A stretch of 64,000 nucleotides of DNA. It comes from Aselliscus stoliczkanus. Lineage: Eukaryota > Chordata > Mammalia > Chiroptera > Hipposideridae. Position numbers and translations under genes: made by a program. Position 1 is the first letter of the stretch, and every line of letters starts with the position of its first letter. The stretch spans positions 116,587,523 to 116,651,522 of the forward strand of contig CM066730.1 in NCBI GenBank assembly GCA_033961575.1, written 5' to 3'. Positions 1 to 12,600 of this stretch are shown here, piece by piece. The notes below the pieces were generated by a model, which saw only the letters and a program-made list of their open reading frames with translations, was not told where the DNA came from and made no database searches.

Positions 1-82
1 CACTGGCCCTCACATGTGGGACTGAACCGGGGCCGCTGGCTTCCCAAGCCAGCGCTTAAACATCGCGCCACTCGGCCGGCCC
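1..82 (-). mobile_element. tRNA-headed SINE, partial, cut by window edge
   Basis: Reverse complement of the short SINE form found elsewhere here (37939-38045). Its head GGCCGGCC lies at 72-81 and its tail lies left of position 1. Inserted at the poly(A) end of the L1 at 83-288. Confidence 0.85.
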
Positions 83-288
83 TTTTTTTTTTTTTTTTTT
101 TTTTTTAACATAATGGCTTTTTTGAAATATAACTCATATATCCCCAAATTCACCCATTTAAAGTGAACAATTCAATGGCTTTTACATATATAGAATTGTA
201 CAACTGTCACCACAGTTTTAGAAGATTTCCATCACTTCCAAAAGAAACCAGATTAGCAGTACAGATTAGAAGTCACACCTCATTCACA
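83..288 (-). mobile_element. L1 3' end (old mammalian L1M type)
   Basis: A T-run at 83-106 is the poly(A) tail of a minus-strand L1; the following sequence (AAAGTGAACAATTCAATGG, CAACTGTCACCACAG) is the familiar L1M 3' UTR read in reverse. Confidence 0.8.
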
Positions 289-290
289 TA

Positions 291-523
291 CAGAGGGGCT
301 AAAAAGATGTATACACATTTTAAGAAAGGAAAACTATTAAAATTGTAATACTCAATATATACCAACAATAAAAGATGAACACAAGTCACCTTTGACTTCT
401 GCAATTATAAGAGGTGCTGAGAGTGGTTACCATCAGCGTCCAGATACTTCTGATTACAGTGAACTACTGTTTGAGCAACAATGACCAAAGGGTCCACTTG
501 TATACATTTTTTTGGCACCGTGG
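291..523. mobile_element. Mariner-type MITE, copy 1
   Basis: 233 bp bounded by TA at 289-290 and 524-525. Ends are inverted repeats around GGTGCCAAAAAAATGTATA (left end GGGGCTAAAAAGATGTATA). Same family as 2409-2643. No transposase coding capacity. Confidence 0.85.
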
Positions 524-1264
524 TACAGATAGTGAAAATACCACATACACAGATGGAGTTGGGTTTAATGTACTTTTTACATCGTAGACAGCCAGTAAGT
601 GTTATTTCTTCTTTTATTTCTCCTTCCTCACAGGTTGATTATGAAAATCAGATGAGATAATGTATGTGAAAATTCTTTATAACGTTCCACACATAAATAG
701 AGTGTTATTTTTAGTGCAATAAACTCAGTAAAAAATTTATAATGAAACTTGTACAGTACTTTAGTGTTTTCGTATTAATTACATGAAAACATATGATGAA
801 AACCACAAGAAGTATACTATACTATACTATAATAGCTCCATAATTTATATCATTGAGGTTATGAGTAACCTGATTTAATAAATTTAAGACATTATTAAAG
901 ATTTAGGTGTGTATGTATTTGGTTGCTAGCTAATAAATGGTTGCTAGCTAATCATTTATTCATCTTAATGATGAATAAACAATTAAAATTTTAAAAATTA
1001 ATTTTGATAAAACTGTTGAAATTTTAATAAGAAATTATTAAAATTAATAAAAATATTAATTATTTTTGTGTTGTCAAACCATAAAACCTCAAGAGAATAT
1101 CACAAATGATGTCATAAGATCTATTTGAAAATATAGTTGATTTAAACTGTTTTTCAAAAGTACATAGCTCTTCTTGAATCTCATTTATGCCATTTGCATT
1201 ATTTGTGAAATGGTTTTGCTAAATACATCTAACACTAGTTGAACTATATGCATAAATCAGTTAC
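524..1264. other. DNAI3 intron, AT-rich, no recognised feature
   Basis: Very AT-rich intronic DNA with short TA-rich simple stretches (e.g. ACTATACTATACTATA near 818). I recognise no exon or repeat family. Confidence 0.6.
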
Positions 1265-1270
1265 ACATTC

Positions 1271-1456
1271 TTTTTTTTTTTAAAAATATTTTTTAAAACT
1301 TTATTGGGGAACAGTGTGTTTTTCCAGGACCCACCAGCTCCAAGTCAAGTCATTCTTTTCAATCTAGCTGTGGAGGGTGCAGCTCACTGCCCCATGTGGG
1401 AATCAAACCAGCAACATAAGCCCACGCTCTAACAACCTGAGCCCACCGGCCACCTC
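1271..1456 (-). mobile_element. SINE, long-tail type (minus strand)
   Basis: A T-run at 1271-1281, then AACTTTATTGGGGAACAG, GTGGAGGGTGCAGCTC and CCCATGTGGGAATC, with a CCACCGGCCACCTC head. Resembles the tRNA-derived SINEs of yinpterochiropteran bats (recalled). Target ACATTCTT is repeated at 1265-1272 and 1459-1466. Confidence 0.75.
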
Positions 1457-1464
1457 ATACATTC

Positions 1465-1618
1465 TTTTTTTTTTTTTTTTTTTTAGCTGAGCCATCCTGC
1501 CACCTGTTGGCAGCTCAGTGGCAGTTCAGCTCAGGCGAGGCATTGAACTGCTGTTGCTCAGAGCTCACCTTGCACTCTTGAGTGAGCTCTTAACCAACTG
1601 AGCCACTTGGCCGGCCCT
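1465..1618 (-). mobile_element. SINE, AGCTGAGCCATCC type (minus strand)
   Basis: T-run 1465-1484, body AGCTGAGCCATCCTGCCACC, head CCACTTGGCCGGCCC ending at 1618. A third copy of ACATTCTT follows at 1623-1630. Related copies at 19003-19144 and 21171-21299. Confidence 0.85.
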
Positions 1619-1630
1619 ACACACATTCTT

Positions 1631-2406
1631 AATGGAAATTTATTTTATCTTATTCTATATTGTAAGACCTTTTAGAGTGGCTGAAGTATAAAGGTTACGA
1701 CTGATGAGTTTTTCAGATAACTAAAAATTAGCTTTTATAAATGCATAAATTTTTTTTTACTTTAACAACTTTTTGAAGGAACTTTTTTTAGAATATTCTA
1801 GAATATTTCCAAATTCAAGGGCCATTATTATAAATAACAATCAAGGATCTGTATTTTCAATATAGAACATGAAATATTTTAGTCTTTTCAGTGCTTCTAA
1901 ACGTTTTTCAAGGTTAGGAAAACAGTATAGCTCTGCATTCTGTTGTTTATAAACAATATTATACCATAAGCATTTCTCCATAAAATAATAATACAACTCT
2001 TATTGTTGTGTACTATTTCATATGGCCCTATAGGTGCCATATGTTGCTTTTGCCTGGGCAACGATCGACACCCGGCCCTCACACCTACCCACCACCTATT
2101 TTTTAGCAAAAGCATTCTAATTGTTTGAGAGAGAAATGCTCCTTTCCTATTGGAAGCAGTCAGGTTGCAACTGTCACTCAAGGTACTCTGCCACTCCTTC
2201 ACTGGGCAAAGGGGTGAGTTATGATATAATAGAAGTAAGTTAGACTCTTCAATGACACAGGTTTGGAACTGATTCATTCATATCAAAGGGGCTGGCCATT
2301 TATTCCTGCTACCCAAATCCCTGGGGCTCTTTCTGAGGCCTGAGTCAGCTCGTCCTTTGATTCAGCAACATTACTTACTAGCTGTAGTATAGGATATAAT
2401 TATACA
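1631..2406. other. DNAI3 intron, no recognised feature
   Basis: AT-rich intron between a SINE and a MITE. A 126-codon open frame on the minus strand (1897-2277) shows no recognisable motif and is not treated as a gene. Confidence 0.5.
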
Positions 2407-2408
2407 TA

Positions 2409-2643
2409 CAGAAGGTGCCAAAAAAATGTATATCCATTTTAAGAAAGGAAAACTGTATTAACTGTAATACTCAATATATACTGATAGCAAAAGATGAATA
2501 CCAGTCACGTTTGACTTCTGCAATTAGAAAAGGTGTTCAAAGTGGTTCCCATCAGTGTCCAGACAGTTCTGATTACGGCGAACTACTGCTTGAACATAGA
2601 TAACATCTATTAAAATGTGTATACTTTTTTTTGGCACCCCCAG
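2409..2643. mobile_element. Mariner-type MITE, copy 2
   Basis: 235 bp bounded by TA at 2407-2408 and 2644-2645. Left end CAGAAGGTGCCAAAAAAATG and right end (reverse) CTGGGGGTGCCAAAAAAAAG form terminal inverted repeats. High end-to-end similarity to the copy at 291-523, same orientation. Confidence 0.87.
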
Positions 2644-2645
2644 TA

Positions 2646-3574
2646 TAACTCGCTACATATAATGCTAGAGGTGGATAATGCCTTTGCCTCCATTTCCTTT
2701 ATCCATAAGTATCTTTCAGAGTTGTTGCGGATATTAAAAAGTGAACCTATTAAAACACCTAATAGAGTATTGGCATAAACTTCCAATGAATGTATTTCCA
2801 CTAAATTTATTTTGTTCCCTTAAGTTAAGCATGGTCAAATTCTCTTGCTTATAATCCCATAACCTTACCCAATACATGTCCACAGGATGAGTGACATCTC
2901 CTCGACCTCTTGCCCATGCTAATGCTACTTGTGCCTCTGCCTCCTCACAGTTGCTTCTGCTGCTGACAGTCTATGGCTTGAGGTGTCACTGTTTCTACTG
3001 CAGTCACAGCTATTCAGAATGGTAAAGTTTTTCCAGTATTTGGATGCTAGATAATATTATTACTTTTCATGTTTCCTACTTCATTATAAATTTTTAGTTC
3101 TATAAATTGGGAGATGCAATTTTTAAAAATAAACATTCTTCAACATAGTTACCAAATTGTTTATAAAAACACTTTTGATAAATATGCAATAAAAATCTAA
3201 AATTCCCATTTTTTTAAATGAAGCTTTCCAAATTAAATGTTGTGATCTGCATAATTGTAAGATAAAATTGAATGTGAACAACACAAACAGTAAATTTACA
3301 AATATAAGAATGTGAAGAAGCAGAATTACTATGGATAGTGTTACACATTATCAACCATGAAATCTAGCTAATTCTTCTTTTTATAACATATTTTTATCTA
3401 TAAAAAGATATTTTTAACCAGCAGCAATCTATAGCATTCTGTCCTTTAGTTATATTAGGTTTAATTACTACACTAAAAATTATCTAAGGAACAGAAGAAT
3501 ACAATGATTTTAGAGGTGTCTAAAAAAAATAATATATTGTATGAAAAGATATTAGATAAAGTTTAAAATAATAC
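2646..3574. other. DNAI3 intron 14, 5' part, no recognised feature
   Basis: A less AT-rich patch at 2880-3020 and AT-rich DNA up to the exon 14 donor at 3574. No exon or repeat family recognised. Confidence 0.5.
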
Positions 3575-3648
3575 CAATCTGCTGAACAGGTGACAAGTTG
3601 ACAGCATATCTCACTTCTGTTCTCAAAGACGGAACCCATTCTGTTAAT
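3575..3648 (-). CDS. DNAI3: DNAI3 exon 14 (residues 502-525)
   Basis: Acceptor AAAAATAG, donor GTATTA. Encodes INRMGSVFENRSEICCQLV then TCSAD and two bases of the next codon. Last exon seen in the window; I found no match to the following conserved segment (ICFWDI) between 1 and 3574. Confidence 0.94.
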
Positions 3649-6600
3649 CTATTTTTAAAAAAATGCAAAATGTAAGTTCTGTGTACCTAGAACAGCAATG
3701 ACTTTTTTTCTCATAGCTCTTTACATTTTTAAATTTCTTCTTCTTTGTTTTAATTTGTATTAAAAGAACATAACACTACCACAAAAATTTGGAAAATAGG
3801 TTGTAAAATCAAATACAATTATGCTATATATCTTTCCCAGTCTTTTTTTCACAGAAACATTTTAATGTAGTTTTAGTTAGCATGCATATAACTTTCTATC
3901 CTGAGATTATAATTCAAATGCTTGTTTACTCATGAATTAATACTAACAGTTTTATAATATGTAGATGATGTGTCATAATTTCATTATCCATTGTTATTGG
4001 AAATGTAGGCTCTTTCTGCTTTTCTCTATTAATTGTGGAGCTGACCACAGGAGCTTTTATGAGATTGTTAAGCAGTTAAGATGAATAGAAAAGAGGCTTC
4101 GTGTTAAGTTTGACACCAACAGTATGCAGTGAATGCTGTGGCACCTACATTTTCCCAGTAATCAGGGCACAACTCAGCTAGCATATACAGGACTCCAAGA
4201 AAGGGTTAATTCTCCTCAGTGTCCGGGAAGATCCAACATTCCAAAATTCCAATCTACTAGCTCTCAAATGAGGTGAAAGGTTTTGTGGAAACCTATGAAA
4301 GTGCCACTCTCAAATCAATAGAGAAACTTGACTTTCCCCAATGCCCTACTGTGCTGTAGGACAGATGAGCAGAACAGCAAACAGAAGTGGGGGTTTCAGC
4401 AGCAAATAACCAGTGAAGTAGGGATAGGAGGAAGGTTACAGGTGCTGCTCTGGTGAGGCCTGAACCACGTCAGAAACAGCTGCCAACCTCCTCCACTCAC
4501 ATCGGATAAACTACCCAGAACCCATGCTACTTCTCTCTCAAAGGAGGCATCCCTGGTGTAGAAACTGTGAGATTCCAAAGATGTGCTTGCCCTGGGGTTT
4601 TATGTTTCTTTTTTTTTTTTTTAATTAATTAATTTATTTATTTTTAATTAGTTTCAGGTGTACAACACAGTGCAATAGTTATACATTTTACCCCTCAAAG
4701 TGACAACCCCCACCCCCAATTTGCCACCCCACTCCTCCCCCTCACTGGGGTTTTATGTTTTAATGATTAAAGAAAAGAAGAAGAATATTATAGAAATTTG
4801 GAAACTAGAAGGTTTTAAATAAAATATAATCCTACCTTGTATTTTTTTCCGATCTTCTTTCATGGATACACTTCGACATGATTTGTTAAGGTGTGCATGT
4901 AATTTTGTATCCTGAGACACAAACTGCATTATTTCTTTGTATGAATTCCCAAAATTTGAATTACTGGTCAAAAAGTTTGAAAATTTGAACCACAGTGATT
5001 AACTGTATTTTAAAAGTGTTACGTTGGAGCCAATGATGTTAGAGCTTACTGGTTTCACCATCTCATTGTTTACTGAAATTTTTCATTCAAAAATTAAATA
5101 GATACAAAATACTACATTACTGTTGCTTTGTTATTAATTTCTTTGATTAGGAAGGCTAAATAATTTTCATGTTTACCTACTAATTGTTTTCTAGTCAGAA
5201 TACATCTTTTGCTTATTTACTGGAAATTTTATATTTACTATATTTGAGAAATATTTTCCTTCACTTTGTTATTTGCTCTTTATTGTTTTATTTAGAAATT
5301 TACATGTGTATGTTTTGAATTTTTTCAACATTAATTAGTTTAGAAAACTATCCCCATTCCAGAAATATTATATTCTTTTCTGATTTGTTGTAATTTTTAT
5401 ATGACTTATTTTTATTTAAATTTTTAATCACCTGAATTAATTTGTATGTATGGTGTGAGTTGAAATGGAGTTCCTTCTCTTGGTTGTAACTTCCATTATC
5501 AGATGTTAACCTTTTATAAATAATAGAAACTATGTCTGAGCTATTTATTTTGGTCCATTATAAAGTATTGTTGTTTTGCATAATCTATTTGTATACTTTG
5601 AAGGACTAATCACTTTTCATAACTCTAATTTTTCAGATTAATTTTTGATATTCTCACTTGTTAATTCTTCAAAGTACATAGTAGATCCTTAGTGTCATTG
5701 AATAAACATTTGGGGAGCTTACCAGTTTCCAAATATGCAAACACCAGATTTTGTGGGTTAAGTACAGAACCTCAGAGCCAAACTGTGGTGCAGTCAGCGG
5801 GCTCACTTACTGCACAACTAGCTTTTGCCACCAGTCTCAAGGTGCATACAGTTCAAGACTGCCTTGGCAAAATTACATATTCCTATATGTCACAGATCTT
5901 CAGAGTTGCTTGCTTCAAAGATCTGATGTCATAAATTTTAAATCCACAAAGGCTAAGGGTGTAAAATACTTAAGACTCTATGTTTACATATCAAACTCTC
6001 ATCTTCTCCACTATTGCATTATATCAATGTTGACACCATCTACATTTTTTAGTGCCTTTTGAAACACGGAAATTGAAACATTGGCCTTACTTTTACCCCA
6101 AGTCAGATATTGGACTAATCACAGTGACATGCAAGTGTTTGGTGCCTAGTTCCTTGTTATTGCACGATTTAAATGTAAATGAATTATTGACTTGAAACAT
6201 CCCCTGTGAATAAAATCTTCCAAAATTTTATACTCCAATAAAAGAAAAGGATGCAGCCATTGAGACTCACCTCAAATGTGTCAGACAGCCAGTGTATATC
6301 TGTAATTACTTTCTTATGTCCATTTTCTATTGAGGAGACAGCACAGTGTCTGATATACATTGCTTCTTTATTACTGTCTGGTTCAAGGAGAAACATAGGC
6401 TGGAAAAATGTTTTTAAAAAGTTATGTGAAAACTTCAGAGAGTTGATGAATAAACTCATACTGTCTCATCATTCCAATTAAAATTAATAACTTGGAGAAA
6501 TATCAGTTCAAAGGAAAACATAAATGAGTGTTTCTATGTATCATGTATTTAGGCAATAAGATTACCTATCTACTTTCCCCTTCGGTTTAATCTATGATTT

Positions 6601-9600
6601 TTCTCTCCAAACTTAATAAAAATTGTTGACACGCTCCCTAAAGAATCAATTTTTTTTTTTTTTTTGCTTGCCCAGAAGGCCACATCCCATTGTTTCTTGG
6701 TGAGCAACTTGTTGATGTAAAGGGTGAAGAACTGGGGTTGGAGATGTGCACATGGTAGGTAAGTACTGTGTTGGGAGCTGAGGAATCTTTTCCCAATCCT
6801 CTTGGCAGAATCCACAGCTTCACAAAATCACAGTATATAAATGTCAGAGAGGATTGTAACCCCTGCATTTTATACATGAGAAAATCGATGCTTGCTGAGA
6901 TGAGGGGACACATCCAAACTCACAGAACTATGATCCAGGGCTCTGGGAACAGTGTTTTCTCAGCTGCATCACTTTAGGCAACTCACTTGGCCTCTTCATT
7001 TTATTTAAAGACAATAACAACAAAAAAGAACTTAACATCCTGGGATAGACAGTGACATCTGTTTTGTGGTGTTTTTAATCAAGAGCCTACATAAAAGTGA
7101 TTCAGAACAATGTCCACAGAAGATGTGAAGGATTGGAAAATAACACTTTTTTCTCATTGAGGCTTTGTTTATCTTGGCAACTCTGTTAAGTACTTTTTGA
7201 TAAACTTCTGAAAAGAGAAAAAACTTGCAAGAGAAAAATTATAAAAAGCCAACCTTGAGTATGGGTTTTTTACTTCTAGTACCACCTGTCTTAATGTGTT
7301 CTATGCGATCTGCATGTGCGGTAATATCCCACATGACAATCTGAAAAAGAAATAAATGTTATTACAACATATTTGTAGGATTAAAGATTTTTAAAAACCT
7401 ATTTGCATTGATATGCACTCTGATAAGTCAATAAACTTGGGGGATAATCAAATTTAGCCTACATCTTAGGTAGCCAGCAACTTTTCAAAGCTAATATAAA
7501 AAGAATGTATTTTTTTCTATAAAAATATTTTCAGCACTTTGATTTTGGTGTTTGCGTTAATAAATGCTAGTGTTTTTAAAATCCAAGATAAACATCATGC
7601 AGTACCTCTGCTTTGGGAAGAGTTCATCCTCCAATGGGGGAATGTGCTATGATTGTGGGGACAGGTACTTTAGAACCAGAAGAAAATAGCCTGTTCTCCA
7701 GAATTAAGTACAAACACCTAATTGTCCAAAAAGGCTAAGAAATGATGATTTTGATTTAACGAGGCATTATGGCCAACTCCAAATTTGCCTATGAATGGTC
7801 ATTTTCTGAAAAATTAGAATAAGGCAGAATATGCAACACTAAATTAGATTAATTTTCAATGACTAAATGTCATTTCAGTACACAAAAATGTTAACAAAAT
7901 GTCAGGATTACGGAATTATTAGTGCTTTTAATTTCTTCATTTGCTTTTGTAAAATATTCTACAACAAAGTTGTATAATCTCTGTAATGAGTAAAAAAGGC
8001 ATTTCAGGTTTTGCAGGCTTGGAACCTGGCCCCCGGGTCATCATTGGGACCACTAGTTACTGTTGAACAAAGCTGAGAGAGAAAATTTGCTTTCCTGGAT
8101 GTTTTGGTTCTGGAAAAATGGGCATGGATGCTGCAGACATTTAAACTTCAACCACAAGGAAGTTTTCCTAGCCACACCAAGAAAGATCATATACCCTTGT
8201 GTAATGGTCAAATTCACTGGAACACAGCAAATCTCAATTTTGATCATAAGGTAGCTTTAAGATTTTTGATTCACTTTATTGGAGTAACAGGTTAGAATCT
8301 AAATTTTATATAAATTAGATAACTTAAAAGGGAAAAAAGTAAACCAAACATGGTATCACATTATACACATATAAATTCAATGACATATATATGTTTTCCA
8401 GTGGGTTTCTGTTTAAACTGTGTATCATCCCCTAACTCCGACCTTTAGGAAAATTTCAGAAGAGGCCTCTTGACCAAGAGGTATTAATGCTTGTGGGTTT
8501 TGTTCTGTGATCTTTTATGCAATGTGTGGTTCTACCTGAGCCAAACAAGTAGATTTGACCTGGTTTTGTTCCAGTTATTAAGACTGGATTATCCTGTGGA
8601 CACCGTGTTTTGCAATACCATGTCTAACATTTATTTATTTACTTACATATAGTAGGCAGGTTTTTAAAAAAATTGATTCTATTTTTTAAAAAATTGCCAT
8701 ACCCCCACCCTAAGACATCTTTATACTCCAGTTCAGACTGGCACACAATTGGCATACCTTCCTTCTGCTGAATTGAATCCTTAAGTTCAAAAACCTACCA
8801 ATCAACACGTGTTACAGAATGTTGTCTAAATTAATAAATACATGAAAAAAATTCAATACATACCTGCCCATTTATGCAGCCTCCAGCAATGATATTAGGG
8901 TTAGTTGGACAGAATTTGAAGCAGAAGATGTCATCTGGGCCCTCCAGCATTAACTAAGTTAAACCCGGCAAATTCAAGAGAGAGTGAGAAAACCTATTAA
9001 GATCACGGCTGAAAATAATATTAAGACAGTCAAAGTCTAATTTTATAGCTATCTATAAGAAACACGCAGAGAGAGTCCATTCCCAGGGTTCTATCTCTGA
9101 ATTAGTAAGTGCTTTTGTTGAATTTTTGTGGACATTGACCATGCCCATGAGAGCACGTGCTCTCTCAAGGGGACCATGTCTCTCCTGCCCCATGCTCCAC
9201 GGCTCATTGTTGGGACATCTTATCATTTTTCATAAACAAAAAGACTATGAAATCAATGTTTCTGAAAAGTATGGGAAGTAAGATTTGGGAAGCCAGGATA
9301 CTTGTCTGTTTTGTTCCCTGCTATATATTTAACCTGGCACATAGTGGGCAAGTGAAAAGAAAATTTGTTGAATGAGAGAAGATGGAGGTATTGCCAATGA
9401 TAATATTTCAAATTTTAAAATAACATGGAACACACACGGTAAACAAATGGAAATACTTGGAGTGTAGGGAGGAAGCCCTGTAAGGAATACCCTAGTGTGA
9501 ATGGGTCGGTATGTTAACCATAGTTAGCACAAGTGCTACTGGTTAGCCCCCAAGCAAAACACTTGCATGGTTACAGTTCTTGAAACATAACTACCAAAAC

Positions 9601-12600
9601 TGTAGGCCCCAGGGGCGATTGGTTTGCCACCACTGAACTAAAGATTGCAAACTAGAATTGGGGTGAACTATCTTGGATAATTTGGTACTCTGATAATCCT
9701 AGAGAAACCTCTAATTTTGAAGATAAAATCTTTCAATACTCTCCTATGGTTTTGATTAGAACAAAGAAATCATTTGAATTATTTATTTAAGAAATTCTTT
9801 GCTTGTCTTTTTTAGTTAAAAAATTTTTTTTAGACTTTATTTATTTTTACAGTTGATATTATTTTATATTAATTGCAGGTGTACAACATAGTGGTTAGAC
9901 ATTTATATAATTTAAGAAGTGATCCCCCTGACTAGTCTAGTATCCAATTGGCTCTATGCATAGTTATTACCATATTATTGACTATATTCTCTATGCTTTA
10001 ATTTACATTCCTATGATTATTTTGTAACTACAAATTTGTACTTCTTAATCCCTTCATTTTTTTCACCCTGCCCCCAACTCTCTTCCCATCTATCACCCTG
10101 ATACATCTAATACCCATCTGATACCGTACAGTTATTACAGTATTATTGACTATATTTCTTATGATATACTCTACATCTCTATGACTGCTGTGTAGCAACC
10201 AATTTGTACTTCTTAATCCCTTCTCCTTTTTCACTCACCTCCAACTTAACCCCACATTCTGGCAACCATCAAAATGGTCTCTGTATCTATGAGTGTTTCT
10301 GTTTTGTTTATTTTGTTCTTTAGATTCTATATGTAAGCAAAATCACATTGCACATGTCTTTCTCTGTCTGATATACTCCACTAAGCACAACACCCTCCAA
10401 GTCCATCCATGCTGCTGCAGATGGCAAGATCTGCAATGTCTCTCAGTCTTGTCCAGGTGGCCTTAGGTAGTAGGTGTCCTGTGAGGCCCCGTGGCACAGT
10501 CTCCCTGGTCACCTACTTTGGTGCTCCAGGAGTGTCCCTTGTGTGTGTTGTACGTGCCCTGTTATAGTTGAGCCTTGATTGCTATTGGCATGTCAGTGGG
10601 TAGTATTGACCCTTAGGCTGACTGGCTGTAAGGTTTGGCCACACCCACAGCTTATGGGCTGCTGTGCAGGATGTTTACTCCACTGAGTAGGACTTGCCCC
10701 AGTGGGTTCTGGTGCCTGTTGAGTCCACCCTTTGTGTGTGCTGCTTGTGGGGATAATTGGATGGTGTTCTGCTGTGGTCTGAAGCCAACCTCCATGTATG
10801 TTGGTTCTAGGGCCTCTTGAGAGGGACTCCGGGGCATGCCAAGGTCAGCCACTGACTGTGATTGGTTGGGGAGTACCTGGTGAGCTACAAAGTGATTTGC
10901 AGTTGTTCACTGCCTGTGCTAAACCTAGAGGAATGTGGGAGAGGGCATGCTACAAACTAAGGACAGCTGCCAATAGTACCAGGTCTGGGGTAGTTCCGCA
11001 AAAAGCCAGGACACCCCAAGCCCTGTTACCACCTGCCAGCTCCCTAAGGCTCAGCTGCATGTAATGCCTCCTGCGATATGCAAATTGGGTGAGGCAGGGT
11101 TTCAGGGAGTCAGTAGAGGGGGAAGAGTTGTGATCATCAGGTAATGTAAATTCTGGTTTGGTGCCAGTGCTGAGCTTGCAGCTACTCAGCAGAGGTATCA
11201 GAGAACACTACAGCCAGTCGCTGCTCCCTGAGGGCCCAGAGGCTCTGATAGTTTTCCAAGAAACAGTGCAATTCGGGCAGGGCTGGATGCTCTTGGAGAA
11301 AGTGCCTCATTGTTGGGGGAGGTAGGTACGGTGAGGTCCCAATGAGTCAGTAGGTATAGCAGCAGAGCTCACCAGGCCAATGAGATTCAGATTTGGATGT
11401 GGTAGGGGTGGGCTCAACACAAGAAAGGTGGGGCCTGCCTGCTGGCTGCATTGGCGGAGAACCTCACACAGGGGAAATGCTGACTGTCCTCCAGTCCTCC
11501 CCCTGAAGCCACACACCTCAGTCTGCCCCATTCCTGTATGTCTCTGATGCCTTCCAAGCCACTATCCCTCCAGTGGAACACAAGGTGAGTGCCTGCGAGT
11601 GAGTGAGTATATGTTCAGGTCATTTAAGAAGATGTCTGGGTTTTCCACTGCCTTCTGTCCCACCTGGACATAGGAAGCCCCACTGTTTTTCACAGCCAGT
11701 TGTTGTAGGGTCTCCTTTTTCTGGCACCAGTACTCCAGGCTGGGGAGCCTGGTGTGGGGGGCTTGGGCCCCTATTCCTCCTGGGAGGGAACCGCTGTGAC
11801 CAAGATAACCCTCCTGATTCTCAACCATCACACGGAGGTTTGGGGCCTTTTCTGCGTCCCCGCCCCTCCTACCATTTTTGACATGGCTTCTTCATATTTT
11901 TAGTCATAGGACTTCTGTTCAGCTAGACTTCAGGTGGTTCTTCAGGTTGATTGTTCTGTAATTTAGTTGTAATTTTAATGTGGTTATGGAAGGATGCAGG
12001 AACAGTGTTTATCTATTCTGCCATCTTGGATCTCTTCTTCAAACAGGTTTTCAATTTCTTGCTCTTTCACTTCTCCTTCTGGTACTCCTATCATGTGAGT
12101 GTTGGTATATTTGATGTTGTCCCAGAAGCCCCTTAAACTATCTTCATTTTTTTGGATTCTTTTGTGTGTATGTGTTATTCTGATTGGGTGTTTTCTGCTA
12201 CCTTATTTTCTAAATTGATCTTCTGCTTCATCTAATCTAGTGTTTATTTCCTGTAATGTATTCTTCATTTCAGTTATTATATTCTTTATATTTGAATGGT
12301 TCTTTTCCATATTTTTATCTCCATTTCTATGTTTCCTATCTGTTTGTTGAAGTCCTCCCTGAGATCACTGAACATTCTTATAACTAGTATTTGGAACTCC
12401 GTATCTTGTACATTGCTTGTCTCCATTTTGTTTAGTTCTTTTTCTGGAGCTTTGTTTTGTTCTTTTATTTGAGACATATTTGTTTGTCTCCTCATTTTGG
12501 CTGCCTCTCTGCATTTGTTTCTAAGTATTAGGTAGGGCTGCTTTGCTTCCCTGTATTAGTAGAGTGGCCGTACATAGGAGGTGTCTTGTGAGACCCAGTG

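Noticed and set aside
10635..11881. GC-rich ORFs between 10.6 and 11.9 kb as host exons
   Set aside because: The segment matches the word order of the L1 5' UTR at 12500-13937, so it is retrotransposon sequence.
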